This document shows positions 8,333-17,186 of a stretch of 64,000 nt of DNA, piece after piece. Under the pieces are notes generated by a model, which was not told the DNA's origin, did no database searches, and was given only the letters and a program-made list of their open reading frames with translations. Every line of letters starts with the position of its first letter. Within the stretch, counting starts at the first letter, position 1. The stretch is from JAHBVH01 sp034432375 (GTDB lineage Bacteria; Chloroflexota; Anaerolineae; Caldilineales; Caldilineaceae), in contig DAOUCA010000170.1 in NCBI GenBank assembly GCA_034432375.1, forward strand, positions 91,103 to 155,102. The letters run 5' to 3'. The translations under genes and the position numbers were made by a program.

Positions 8333-9742
8333 TTACTTCCAACCCAAAATTTCTGTCCGTAAAAAGGTCGATGTTAGCCGATGGATCGCATAGCGCCGTT
8401 CGCCTGCGTTTCCAGCTTGACAATAAAGCAGTGAAAAGTCCATCAATTCTACAATAGTAGCCTGTAATGCAGCGCTGTTGCCATCATGGACCAGTTCCAA
8501 CCAACTCCACTCGGCAACATCACCGGCGCGCTGAATCGTGAAGAGCAACGCTTTGGCAGGTTGGCTGATCAACAACCAACTTTGGTGATAGATATAGGTA
8601 TAGAGCTCCTCGGCTGCACCAGAGCGAATTGTTTCCAGGACCAACGCCGGCGGGAGGCGACGCATTTGGCTGACCACGAGGATAATTGCCAAGGGATTGC
8701 CACCGACCAAATTGTAGACCGCCTCTCCATCACAATCCACGACACGCTTACTGGTTGCCGTGTAGTCCGCCAACGCGATGGCGGCCGCTTTGTCCACCTC
8801 ATCAAGGTCAATTGTGGCGACGTGCGCCAAGGCGGGCACAGTCTCACGGCTGGTCAGCAGAAATTTTGTCGGCGCACACAGTTGTGCCAACCAGGGGACC
8901 AAGGATTGAAAATCTGCGACCGTCTCTAAATTATCGATTACGACAAGATGGGGCGCATGGCGGAGGGGGCCGGCAAGCCGTTCTACCTTCTCGGTCAGGG
9001 ACAATTCCTTGACGGCCGGCAGCAGAAGTTTTTCGCCCAAATCGTCGAAGATCTGCGCCAAACGGATCTCTGTCGCAGGGCCATTGTGCGCACGGGTGAT
9101 CCCTGATGGAGTCAAAAATTCTTGCTTGGCACTGATCCAAACCACATCGGTAAAGTTGTGTGGTTGCTGCAATACCGCACGGATGGCGCAATCAGCAGCG
9201 GTGGTTTTACCAATCCCACCGATCCCCTTGATCGTCACAATGGATGGGCCGACCGGATCGCAAAGATGCGCAACCACTTGTTGCACCACCGCTTCAACCC
9301 CAAAGAGACTGGAATAGGTTGCGGCGGGCAACCGCTGCACCAATTGATTGATTTGTTGCACATGAAGGGCAACACGTTCGGCCTCTTCCCACAACTGCGC
9401 CAACCATTGGATCGCCTGTTCCTGCTGCTGATAGAAACGGCTGATCGATTGAGGTTCCGGGCGGTCAAGCTGCACCATCCGCTCGGCGGTTACGCCTTCC
9501 CAGAAGCGCCCGTGCAGCAGGTCTGCGCCCAATGGTAGCTGGTGGTGCAATGCAGTATGCAGATCATTGAGAATACTACAGAGGAGTTGCACAGGCGTCA
9601 TTGTTGGATTGGCTCGCTGCTGTTGGGCCAAGAGCGCTGATTGAAGTAGTGGTGAGCGTGCCAATTTGGCCGGAGAACGCAACGCGCGCAACGCTTGGTG
9701 CAGTTGCTGCGCCAATTTTTGATTTGAGTTGGAAGTTGTCAT
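8333..9742 (-). CDS. NB-ARC/STAND-type P-loop ATPase
   Basis: A 469-residue signal-transduction ATPase. An N-terminal helical region of unknown kind (1-140) is followed by the NB-ARC core: Walker A GIGGIGKTT (173-181), Walker B LVVIDNLE (266-273), sensor LLTSRE (295-300), and GGNPLAI (347-353), the counterpart of the GLPL motif. A winged-helix-like C-terminal part ends at 469. STAND ATPases act as ligand-triggered switches in transcription control, cell death or phage defence. This one lacks a fused sensor, which the adjacent TPR gene probably supplies. There is no nuclease, TIR or transmembrane effector domain that I can see, so a defence role is not supported. Gene order is ATPase, then TPR. 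Confidence 0.8.
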   Translation of the reverse strand: MTTSNSNQKLAQQLHQALRALRSPAKLARSPLLQSALLAQQQRANPTMTPVQLLCSILNDLHTALHHQLPLGADLLHGRFWEGVTAERMVQLDRPEPQSISRFYQQQEQAIQWLAQLWEEAERVALHVQQINQLVQRLPAATYSSLFGVEAVVQQVVAHLCDPVGPSIVTIKGIGGIGKTTAADCAIRAVLQQPHNFTDVVWISAKQEFLTPSGITRAHNGPATEIRLAQIFDDLGEKLLLPAVKELSLTEKVERLAGPLRHAPHLVVIDNLETVADFQSLVPWLAQLCAPTKFLLTSRETVPALAHVATIDLDEVDKAAAIALADYTATSKRVVDCDGEAVYNLVGGNPLAIILVVSQMRRLPPALVLETIRSGAAEELYTYIYHQSWLLISQPAKALLFTIQRAGDVAEWSWLELVHDGNSAALQATIVELMDFSLLYCQAGNAGERRYAIHRLTSTFLRTEILGWK

Positions 9743-10038
9743 CGGTCGATCTCTCCATTGTCCAACTTGTGATGGTCAAACTGGATAATCAAACTGAATG
9801 GTACAACGGTGACCGTGTAGAAATTGTGTAGATTTTGTGTAGTAATTGCCTGTAAAGCAGCTATATTATAGGGGAAGGTGGGAGGAAATGGAAGTATCGA
9901 TTGGCTGATAGTTCTACACATCACACCTTCTCTTGTAGAAGAGAAAAACACTTTGCCAAAGCGTACAGGCGAGCGTACAGGCGTTCGTTGTTCCGACAGG
10001 TTAGTTTTCAAAAATTTTATAGTCTAGTATAGAGACAA

Positions 10039-11486
10039 ATGAGGACCCGAATGGTTACCGATAAGCAGCTTCCCGCTAATCATCTAGCACGCGTGATTGT
10101 TCAATTCTTGTTCATTATCGGAATTATTCTCATCGGGTTTTCCGCACCAACCGTAGCGGTGGCACAAAGCGAAGTACCACCCACCGCACAGGCAGAAGCG
10201 TTGGCTGCAGAGAGTGGCGTAGCTGTAGAAGTTGTGACAGAGATGCTGGCGGCAGGTATTCCACCGGCCTATATCAACCCAGAGATGGCCCGACAATTTG
10301 AGCGCGAGATCCGACCCGAACTTTTGCTGTCGGCCCCGAATTCCTCCCCGGTTGATGATGCGCCAATGATGATCTCTTTGGCTACGACTATGAATTGGTG
10401 GCTGATCCACTCGTGCCCCATGCCAACGCGCCGACGCTCTTGCGCCTAAAAGTCCATCGCCAAGGGGGCAAAGGGGCGCTGCCAGATGTCAAGGTACGCT
10501 TCTACCTTGGCCCGCCGCAGAGTGGCGGCACCGCCATCGGCGATGGGACGATTGCGATCTTCTCGCCCAATAGCCAGGAGAATAGCAGTGGCGTCAGTTG
10601 GCTTCCAACCACGGCAGGTGACATGGCGATCTACGCCGTCATCGACCCCGACAATGCCATCGCCGAGACCTATGAGGGCAACAACACAGTCCAACGCACC
10701 ATCACAGTCTTGTCCCCGGCACCAGATACGGTGGCACCCCATGTCGATAGCTTTACGATCAATGACGGTACCGCGACCACGACCGACCGCACCGTCACCT
10801 TGCGTACAACCGCCACCGACGAAGAACCGGGCACCGGCGTGGCCAAGATCCTCTTCGTCGAGTTTGAATACAGCCAAGGGGCAGAGGATTGGGCACCGGT
10901 GCACGCATCGGCGTGGATCGACTATGCCACGGCACAAATCGGCCACAGTTGGCCATTGGTGCCGGCGTCGGGCATGCGCTATCTGCAAGCTTGGGCAGCC
11001 GATGGTGCCGGCAACATTTCGCCATTCCCAGCCAAGGCATTTATCAACTTCCTGCCGCCATTGCAAACCGTGGCTCAGAATCAACGGCAGAGTTATCGCT
11101 TCTCATTAGCCGCGGGTGACGTCCTTTCTGTACGCTTGGAAGCGGTAAGTGGCGATCCCGATCTCTATGTTTGGGCACCGGAAGCGACCAGCGCACCGTG
11201 GATCAGCAACCTACGCGACGCCGTGGACGATCTGCTGATTACAGCACCAACGAGCGGCAATTATCAAGTTGAGGTGCAAGGCTTTACCACAGCAGAGTAT
11301 CGTTTGATCGTCGTGCTCAATCTGGATCAAGTGAGCCCGGCTACGGTTAGCGGTGGCGTTGATCCAACAAAACCAACACTATCACTTCCGCCACTCGCCA
11401 CCACAAGCGAACCGTCCAGCCAATTTGGGATTAATACGCCGGGGGTGGCAGAACGACAAATTTATCTGCCGGTTATTCAACGATAG
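10039..11486 (+). pseudogene. Secreted CARDB/pre-peptidase-domain protein, split by a -1 frameshift near 10365
   Basis: Two overlapping frames form one protein. The first (10039-10449) has a signal peptide (hydrophobic stretch 20-36, cut after AVAQS) and a helical segment. It reads VDDAPM at 10351-10368 and then loses sense. The other frame takes over as NDDLFGYDYELVADPL, continues as a CARDB-like adhesion domain (about 10395-10710), a bacterial Ig-like stretch, and a pre-peptidase C-terminal domain (about 11070-11320, QRQSYRFSLAAGDVLSVRLE). The tail is IYLPVIQR. One missing base in the CCAA at 10363-10366 explains the break. Each half has a possible start, but the second half would lose the signal peptide. 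It could be a true pseudogene, a sequencing error or, less likely, recoding. Confidence 0.7.
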
Positions 11487-11522
11487 ATTTTTGTAACAAT
11501 CGAGTATCAATAGGAGATTACG

Positions 11523-11574
11523 ACAAAAGTAGCCTTCACACCGCTTGGTACGCAGTCGTGAAGGCTACTTTTGT
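11523..11574 (+). terminator. Rho-independent terminator-like hairpin
   Basis: A perfect 17-bp inverted repeat (11523-11539 and 11558-11574, core AGTAGCCTTCAC) encloses an 18-nt loop and ends in CTTTTGT. It lies 37 bp after the stop of the secreted-protein gene and is A/T-flanked on both sides, so it could act in both directions. Confidence 0.75.
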
Positions 11575-11825
11575 ATTGCAATCTACCCATCACACTAGAA
11601 ATCCCGCCCCAATCACCTCAACCACTTTACCAACGGGCCAATTCAAGGTACACTACTCCTGAGTAAGTATCTGGCGGCATAGCACGAATTTTGTAAATCG
11701 CGACTGGTCCAGAGGACGAATTGGCGATTTACAGCATTTTTGGCACACCGCCAAGGATCTCCCGTTGACCGACTCAAGATGGGTCCAAAGAAATCACCAA
11801 GGGTTCAGCAAGGAAGGAATGTATC
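11575..11825. promoter_or_regulatory. Upstream region of the sugar kinase gene, with a hairpin
   Basis: The region contains an inverted repeat GTAAATCGC/GCGATTTAC (11693-11701 and 11724-11732), with an inner GTCC/GGAC pairing. This could be an operator or a leader structure for the kinase. No recognised riboswitch is seen. Confidence 0.3.
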
Positions 11826-12788
11826 ATGGCTCGATTCGACGTGACTGCGATTGGCGAGGTCATGTTGCGCTACAGTGTGCCCGTTGGCCACCGGCTGGAG
11901 CGGGCGCAGACATTGGCGATCCACCCCGGCGGCGCAGAAGCGAATATGCTCGGCTCGCTCAGTTGCCTGGGGCGCAAGACGGCCTGGATCAGCGGGCTCC
12001 CCAACAATCCGCTGGGCCGGATTATTACGAACCATCTCCACCTCTCCAGCATTAACAGCGACGGCGTCGTCTGGTTTGAGGAAGCGGGTCGGGTCGGCAC
12101 CTACTATCTCGAATTTGCCACGCCACCGCGCGCCACGCAGGTCTACTACGATCGAGCCAACTCGTGCGCAGCGCGGCTGCAAGCAGCGCAGATCGATTGG
12201 GATTTTGTGCTCGACACGCGCTTGCTCCACCAAACGGGTATCACCGCCGCGCTCTCCTCCAATTGCCTGGCGCTAACCCAAGAGGCGCTGGAACGGGCCA
12301 AATCCGCCGGCGTTGCCGTCAGCTTTGATGTAAATTACCGAGGCAAACTTTGGTCGCCGGCGCAGGCGGCCCAGACGATCAAGCCGCTGATCCAGGGCAT
12401 CGATCTGCTCTTCTGCGGTCAGGGCGATGCACAGTTGCTCTTTGGCTGCCAGGGCACACAGGAGGAGATCCTGCAACAGATGGTCGAGTTGAGCAACGCC
12501 AAAACGGTGATTGTCTCGATTGGCGATCAGGGGGTATTGGCCTGGCACGAAGGTGCGATCCACCACGCCGCCGGCAAACCGGTGCAGATCGTGGATCGGT
12601 TGGGTGCCGGTGATGCGATGGCCGGCGGCATTATCCACGGCTGGCTCGACGGCGATCTGTTGCACGGGCTTGATTATGGCATGGCTTTGGCCGCGATCTG
12701 TCTGAGCATCCACGGTGATGTGGTGATCAGCACGCGCGCGGAAATCGAGAGTTTGCTGGCTGGCGAAACGCGGAGCCTAAATCGGTAG
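11826..12788 (+). CDS. kdgK: PfkB-family sugar kinase, 2-dehydro-3-deoxygluconokinase type
   Basis: A 320-residue ribokinase-fold kinase. The N-terminal substrate motif is IHPGGAEANML. SFDVNYRGKLW near residue 160 is characteristic of KDG kinases, and DRLGAGDAMAGG near residue 259 is PfkB signature 2 with the catalytic Asp. It would phosphorylate 2-keto-3-deoxygluconate to KDPG with ATP, in hexuronate or sugar-acid breakdown. The specificity assignment rests on overall resemblance; 5-dehydro-2-deoxygluconokinase or fructokinase remain possible. The ATG follows AAGGAA at 6-8 nt. It stands alone with its own upstream region. The MR/MLE and Gfo/Idh genes 6-8 kb away could belong to the same catabolic theme. 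Confidence 0.75.
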   Translation: MARFDVTAIGEVMLRYSVPVGHRLERAQTLAIHPGGAEANMLGSLSCLGRKTAWISGLPNNPLGRIITNHLHLSSINSDGVVWFEEAGRVGTYYLEFATPPRATQVYYDRANSCAARLQAAQIDWDFVLDTRLLHQTGITAALSSNCLALTQEALERAKSAGVAVSFDVNYRGKLWSPAQAAQTIKPLIQGIDLLFCGQGDAQLLFGCQGTQEEILQQMVELSNAKTVIVSIGDQGVLAWHEGAIHHAAGKPVQIVDRLGAGDAMAGGIIHGWLDGDLLHGLDYGMALAAICLSIHGDVVISTRAEIESLLAGETRSLNR

Positions 12789-12808
12789 AATCATATAAAA
12801 GCACTGTC

Positions 12809-12957
12809 CACGAAGAGGCACGAAGAGCCACGAAGAAAACAAAAGAAAAACAGGGAAAACAAAATCGGGTCTTCAGAATCTCAAGGGGTTGACGAGTGAT
12901 AAACAGACTAGCGGAGGCTGAGCTTGTCGAAGCCACAGCGGGTCAACCTCATGAGAT
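12809..12957. repeat. Intergenic repeats: 10-bp CACGAAGAG array and an 80-bp inverted-repeat element
   Basis: Three degenerate copies of CACGAAGAGG occupy 12809-12838. An imperfect inverted repeat (12878-12893 against 12942-12957, 14 of 16 bases) then encloses GGCTGAGCTTGTCGAAGCC. That core sequence recurs at about 14310, 39711 and 43550. No gene is present between 12789 and 13032. Confidence 0.5.
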
Positions 12958-13032
12958 CCTGTTGAGCCTCAAAATCTCTGTGTAACTTAGTGGATCATGA
13001 GAATTTTGAACTGGCTAAGAAAGGGGCAAGCA

Positions 13033-14241
13033 ATGTCTGAACCAACGATCCTCTGCATGTCCAGCTACTTTAAGGGCGGGCGCTTTATCGAGGCGTGTAA
13101 AGAGGCAGGCTGCCGCACCCTGCTACTCGTCAAAGAGAGCCTGCGCGATGAGCCGTGGCCGCGCCATGCCGTCGATGAGTTTTTGATGATGCCGAGCCTC
13201 TTTAAGAAGATGGATATGATCCATGGCGTTAGCTATCTGGCACGGGAAAGGCAGATCGACCAGGTCATCGCGCTCGACGACTTTGATGTGGAGATGGCTG
13301 CCGAATTGCGCGATCATCTGCGGCTGCCGGGGTTGGGCGCGTCGCAGGCGCGCTTCTTTCGCGACAAGCTGGCGATGCGCACAGAGGCACGGGCACACGG
13401 AATTCCCATTCCCGACTTTGTCCATGTGCTCAACTATGACCGTCTACGTAACTTTATGGCGCGCGTGCCCCCACCGTGGGTGCTCAAACCGCGCGGCGAG
13501 GCGAGTGCAATGGGCATCAAAAAATTGCACCATGCCGACGAGTTGTGGCCGATCCTTGATGAATTGGGGGATCGCCAATCCTTTTTCCTAGTAGAACAAT
13601 TTCTACCCGGCGATGTCTACCACGTCGATTCGGTGATTGACAGTGGACAGGTACTGTTTGCCGCAACGAGTAAATATGGCCTGCCACCGATGAGTGTTTA
13701 TCAAGGAGGCGGCGTCTTTGCAACGACAACGGTGCCCCACGGCAGCGATGAAGAAGCGGCGTTACAAGCGAGCAACCGTGCGTTGATTGCGGCAATGGGG
13801 CTCGATGTGGGGGTGACGCACGCCGAATTTATCCGCAGCCACGCCGATGGGCGCTACTACTTTCTCGAAGTGGCCTCTCGCGTTGGCGGGGCAGGTATCG
13901 ACCTGCTGGTCGAACATGCCAGTGGTGTCAATCCTTGGACCGAGTGGGCACGGGTCGAAATTGCGCGGCTACGCGGGGAAGCCTACCAATTGCCGGCCAC
14001 CCACCCAGGCTATGCTGGGCTCATTGTCTCGCTGGCGCACCAAGAATGGCCCGACACCAGCGGCTACACCGATCCCGAGATTGTCTGGCGGCTCAATAAG
14101 GCACACCATGTCGGTATGATTGTCGCTTCACCAGATCACGAACGAGTGCAGACGTTGATCAACAGCTATGCCACCCGCATTGCCACCGATTTTAGCACCA
14201 CCGCACCGCCACTGGATCGCGCACCAGAGCGAGATGAATAG
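13033..14241 (+). CDS. ATP-grasp domain protein
   Basis: A 402-residue ATP-grasp enzyme. The fold is recognised from PPWVLKPRGEASAMGIKKL (the A loop and P-loop-like glycine turn, about residues 154-172), FFLVEQFLPGDVYHVDSV, and the Mg2+-binding YYFLEVASRVGG near residue 280. Such proteins join a carboxylate to an amine or thiol through an acyl phosphate. It resembles the stand-alone carbamoyl-phosphate-synthase-large-like or BtrJ/biotin-carboxylase-like group; the substrate is unknown. The ATG at 13033 (MSEPTILCMSS) has AAAGGGG in front and begins at the conserved domain. An in-frame ATG at 12997 adds 12 residues and lacks a good ribosome site. fmt follows after a repeat. Confidence 0.75.
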   Translation: MSEPTILCMSSYFKGGRFIEACKEAGCRTLLLVKESLRDEPWPRHAVDEFLMMPSLFKKMDMIHGVSYLARERQIDQVIALDDFDVEMAAELRDHLRLPGLGASQARFFRDKLAMRTEARAHGIPIPDFVHVLNYDRLRNFMARVPPPWVLKPRGEASAMGIKKLHHADELWPILDELGDRQSFFLVEQFLPGDVYHVDSVIDSGQVLFAATSKYGLPPMSVYQGGGVFATTTVPHGSDEEAALQASNRALIAAMGLDVGVTHAEFIRSHADGRYYFLEVASRVGGAGIDLLVEHASGVNPWTEWARVEIARLRGEAYQLPATHPGYAGLIVSLAHQEWPDTSGYTDPEIVWRLNKAHHVGMIVASPDHERVQTLINSYATRIATDFSTTAPPLDRAPERDE

Positions 14242-14294
14242 AAGAAAGTGACCATACACCACCTCCCGACCTCCCCGCAAGCAAGGGAGGAGGC

Positions 14295-14397
14295 AACTAT
14301 TCAGCCGTAGCCTGAGCTTGTCGAAGGCGGAGGCGGGCTTCGACAAGCCCTTCGACCCGCTCAGGACGAAGCTCAGCCCTCGAGAAGCTGAATAGTT
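14295..14397. repeat. 103-bp inverted-repeat element carrying GAGCTTGTCGAAG cores
   Basis: Perfect 11-bp ends AACTATTCAGC (14295-14305) and GCTGAATAGTT (14387-14397) enclose several copies, in both directions, of a TGAGCTTGTCGAAGG-type word. It sits between the ATP-grasp gene and fmt. The shape is that of a small non-autonomous repeat; there is no coding capacity and no clear target duplication. Confidence 0.55.
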
Positions 14398-14420
14398 ACG
14401 GGAGCAGAAAGAAAGTAACT

Positions 14421-15380
14421 ATGCAATCAACACGCATTATTTTTATGGGGACCCCCGACTTTGCCGTGCCAAGTCTGCGTGCACTACAAGAAGCTAGCAC
14501 GGCGAACAACTGGCACGTCATCGCGGTGGTGACGCAGCCCGATCGCCCGGCGGGACGGGGCAAGAAGGTGATCTTTAGCCCCGTCAAGGAGTATGCGGTT
14601 GCGCAGGGGATCCCCGTGCTACAACCAGCTAACCTGCGCAAGGAGCCGGCGATAGTCGAAGCGTTACGCGCGTTGCAGCCCGATCTCTTTGTGGTAGCCG
14701 CCTTTGGACAGATCCTGCGCCAAGAAGTGCTTGACCTCCCGCGGCATGGCTCAATTAACGTCCACGCCAGCATCCTCCCCCCCTACCGTGGTGCCTCACC
14801 CATTACGGCGGCGCTGCTCGATGGCGAGCGCGAAACGGGTAATTCAATTATGCTCATGGACGCGGGGATGGATACGGGACCGGTCTTGACGCAGGAGCGG
14901 CTCCCCATCGCCTCAGAGGATACCACCGCTACATTGAGCGCCCGCCTGGCCGTAGCCGGAGCGGCGTTACTGGTACAGACTTTGCCCCATTGGATCGCTG
15001 GCGAAATCAGACCCACCCCGCAAGCGGAACTGCCAGGCGAGGTGTCACACTGCCGCATGATCAAGAAGGAGGCGGGGCGCATCGATTGGCAGCTCTCTGC
15101 CGACCACATCGAGCGTATGACACGCGCCTACAGCCCCTGGCCTTCGGCCTACACAGCTTGGCAAGGGCAGCCGCTAAAGATTTTGACGGCGGCGGTCCAT
15201 CCTGGCAGCGCCACCCCAGGGTTGGTTGTCGCCACGCCGGAGGGACCAGCCGTCGGGACGGGCGTGGGGCTGCTCCTGCTGCAACAGATCCAACCGGCGG
15301 GCAAGCGGGCGATGGCCGCCCGCGATTTTCTCAACGGTGCGCCGGAGTTTGTCGGCACGCAGCTAGGGGAAACGGAATAA
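14421..15380 (+). CDS. fmt: Methionyl-tRNA formyltransferase
   Basis: Fmt transfers a formyl group from 10-formyl-tetrahydrofolate to the amino group of initiator Met-tRNA. The 319-residue length is typical. The Rossmann-like N-terminal domain has RIIFMGTPDFAVPSL, VVTQPDRPAGRGKK (the tRNA-contacting loop) and the catalytic run SINVHASILPPYRGASPI (Asn-x-His with a later Asp in DAGMDTGP). The OB-like C-terminal domain follows (TRAYSPWPSAYT). ATG 14421 lies just after the inverted-repeat element; AGAAAG is a weak ribosome site. The usual partner def (peptide deformylase) is not next to it. The small membrane-protein gene follows after an 8-bp repeat. Confidence 0.96.
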   Translation: MQSTRIIFMGTPDFAVPSLRALQEASTANNWHVIAVVTQPDRPAGRGKKVIFSPVKEYAVAQGIPVLQPANLRKEPAIVEALRALQPDLFVVAAFGQILRQEVLDLPRHGSINVHASILPPYRGASPITAALLDGERETGNSIMLMDAGMDTGPVLTQERLPIASEDTTATLSARLAVAGAALLVQTLPHWIAGEIRPTPQAELPGEVSHCRMIKKEAGRIDWQLSADHIERMTRAYSPWPSAYTAWQGQPLKILTAAVHPGSATPGLVVATPEGPAVGTGVGLLLLQQIQPAGKRAMAARDFLNGAPEFVGTQLGETE

Positions 15381-15401
15381 AGAGTGATCCACTGACTCCC
15401 C

Positions 15402-15441
15402 CACCGATTTACCGATTTACCGATTTACTGTTCTACCGATT
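15402..15441. repeat. 8-bp tandem repeat (ACCGATTT)
   Basis: Five 8-bp units, four ACCGATTT and one ACTGTTCT, lie between fmt and the next start. The same two unit types, alternating, occur at 56149-56252 before an ABC permease gene. The origin is unknown; slippage of a shared intergenic repeat family is the simplest reading. Confidence 0.6.
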
Positions 15442-15473
15442 TATCACGCTACCACGCCACGGAGATATCAACC

Positions 15474-15788
15474 ATGCAATCAAGCTTTCTCGGGTTATCG
15501 CTCACCTATTGGGCGATTCCTTGCCTGATGATGGCTGCAATTTGGAGCGTTATCTGGCCCAGTTATCGGGCGCAAGGCGCGGCTCTATGGCGGCGGCTTG
15601 TGCTACGCTGGGCGCACGCGTTGACCTGGCTGCTGCTGGCCGTCGCCTTGCTATTGGCCGGCACAGGCCTGGCCGGCGGTGGCCAAACCGCAGCAATTCT
15701 CGGGGTACTGGCGGTGGTGGCGTATGGCAGCTTCCTGTATGTAACGATTACGACGCAGCAGCAGCCAACCCCATCCAATATAAAATAG
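15474..15788 (+). CDS. Small hypothetical membrane protein
   Basis: A 104-residue protein with three predicted membrane helices, at roughly residues 8-27, 48-63 and 72-92, joined by a basic cytoplasmic loop (RAQGAALWRRLVLRW). I do not recognise the family. The ATG has GGAGAT at 9-10 nt. It follows fmt after about 90 bp of 8-bp repeats and could be cotranscribed with it. A tRNA-Pro gene follows. Confidence 0.6.
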   Translation: MQSSFLGLSLTYWAIPCLMMAAIWSVIWPSYRAQGAALWRRLVLRWAHALTWLLLAVALLLAGTGLAGGGQTAAILGVLAVVAYGSFLYVTITTQQQPTPSNIK

Positions 15789-15892
15789 CCCTTGCAATCG
15801 CCCCATTTTGACAGATCAGCGCAGTTGTAGTACACTCATCCGAGTAATTGCTCAGCCAATCCTAGATTCGCTTTGCGGTTGCACGAGTACGT

Positions 15893-15971
<79 letters not shown>

Positions 15972-16002
15972 AGAGTAGGGTAGGCTACGTCCTACCACCT
16001 GT

Positions 16003-16048
16003 AAAAGGCTCATTCTTTATTGAGAAATCAATAGGGAATGAGCCTTTT
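16003..16048 (+). terminator. Terminator after tRNA-Pro, inside the element end
   Basis: A perfect 13-bp stem AAAAGGCTCATTC/GAATGAGCCTTTT (16003-16015 and 16036-16048) is followed by further T residues. It would end tRNA transcription and shield the integrase gene. The host's original terminator is probably the one now at 31415-31466. Confidence 0.8.
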
Positions 16049-16064
16049 TTGTTTCCCATTTCCT

Positions 16065-16083
16065 CAACCTAAGACCACTTAAA
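16065..16083 (+). other. 19-bp direct repeat, possible integrase arm site (left)
   Basis: CAACCTAAGACCACTTAAA occurs here and at 31269-31287, just inside each end of the element and in the same orientation. Paired repeats next to attachment cores are typical of arm-type sites bound by the N-terminal domain of lambda-like integrases. The first copy ends 3 bp before the integrase start codon, so binding could also repress the gene. Confidence 0.55.
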
Positions 16084-16086
16084 AGT

Positions 16087-17004
16087 ATGAAACTCTCCAC
16101 GGCTATCGATGGCTATTTCATAGATCGCCACTTGGAATTGGCAGCGACAACCAGAGCCAACTATCGCCATTATTTCAATCTGTTTCATACGTTCACGGGT
16201 GACCGAGAAATCGAGACAATCACAAGCCGAGATATTAACCGGTTTTTGGCCTACCTATCAACTGATAGGAAGCTATCAGATCGCACGGTGCATGATGTGC
16301 GCGCCAGGTTGGGATCGCTGTGGAAGTGGGTCGGTGCTGAACTCGGGATTGAAAATGTTGTCAATGCAGTTGCCAAGCCAACCTACAAGAAGCCTGAAAT
16401 TATCGCCTACACAAAAAATGAGTTGCAGCAGCTTCTGCAAGCGGCAGAGTATGACCAGCAATGGCGGGCGCGCAACGGGGAGATCGTCCGGAGCAAACGA
16501 GCCACGGCACTGCGTGACAAAGCAATCGTTCTAACGTTGGTTGATACTGGTATACGGGCCTCTGAACTTTGCGCTTTGACCGTAGGCGACTACGACGAAA
16601 GCCGGGGCCGGTTGCATATACTGCATGGCAAAGGCGACAAAGGACGATTCACAATCATGGGCAAACGCACGCAAAAAGCCCTATGGCGCTACTTGGGGAC
16701 CAGAGCCAACCCGAGGCCAGGGGATCCGCTTTTTGCCAGTGGCAGCGCTGGCCACATGAACCGGAGCAACCTATATCACATGATAGTGCGATTCGGGGAC
16801 CGTGGAAACGTGCCAGGCGCTGGCGTGCATCGCTTCCGCCATACCTTTGCAATCAATTTTTTGAGGAATGGCGGCAACGTCTTTGAACTGCAAGAGCTCT
16901 TAGGACATGAGGACATAAAAACGTTGTCTGTCTACGTCAAGTTATCCGAGCAGGACATCGACGCAGCACAACGACATTCGCCGGCGGATAACTGGCGACT
17001 GTAG
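16087..17004 (+). CDS. Tyrosine recombinase (element integrase)
   Basis: A 305-residue site-specific recombinase with an N-terminal SAM-like core-binding domain (about 1-95) and a catalytic domain with every expected residue. These are R157 (TGIRASEL), Lys in GKGDKG (182 or 185), H248 and R251 (HRFRHTF), H274 (LGHEDIKT) and the nucleophile Y283 (SVYVKLSE). Placed 118 bp from the tRNA-Pro 3' end, it is the natural candidate for cutting the attachment sites. Its start overlaps neither terminator nor arm site, though the arm-like repeat ends 3 bp before the ATG. No excisionase is obvious nearby, and the next genes are membrane-associated proteins of unknown role. Confidence 0.93.
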   Translation: MKLSTAIDGYFIDRHLELAATTRANYRHYFNLFHTFTGDREIETITSRDINRFLAYLSTDRKLSDRTVHDVRARLGSLWKWVGAELGIENVVNAVAKPTYKKPEIIAYTKNELQQLLQAAEYDQQWRARNGEIVRSKRATALRDKAIVLTLVDTGIRASELCALTVGDYDESRGRLHILHGKGDKGRFTIMGKRTQKALWRYLGTRANPRPGDPLFASGSAGHMNRSNLYHMIVRFGDRGNVPGAGVHRFRHTFAINFLRNGGNVFELQELLGHEDIKTLSVYVKLSEQDIDAAQRHSPADNWRL

Positions 17005-17186
17005 AGAGGTAGTAACGCAGATGGCGGGTGTTAGTCGCACCCACCATCTGCTCACTATAACCCGTTGGGCTAGCAACGGGCATAGCTGCAAGAGATTGTA
17101 GCACATGCCCATCTGACGGGAAATTAATTTCTTCGTTAGGTGGGCATTCTTTTTGCCCATCGCAAGTTTGTGGAGGTGGGCAATCT

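Noticed and set aside
7028..9742. Anti-phage STAND (Avs-like) defence system
   Set aside because: There is an NB-ARC core but no nuclease, TIR, protease or membrane effector, and the neighbours are housekeeping genes.
12997..13032. Upstream ATG for the ATP-grasp gene
   Set aside because: The extra 12 residues are not part of the domain, and the downstream ATG at 13033 has the better ribosome site.
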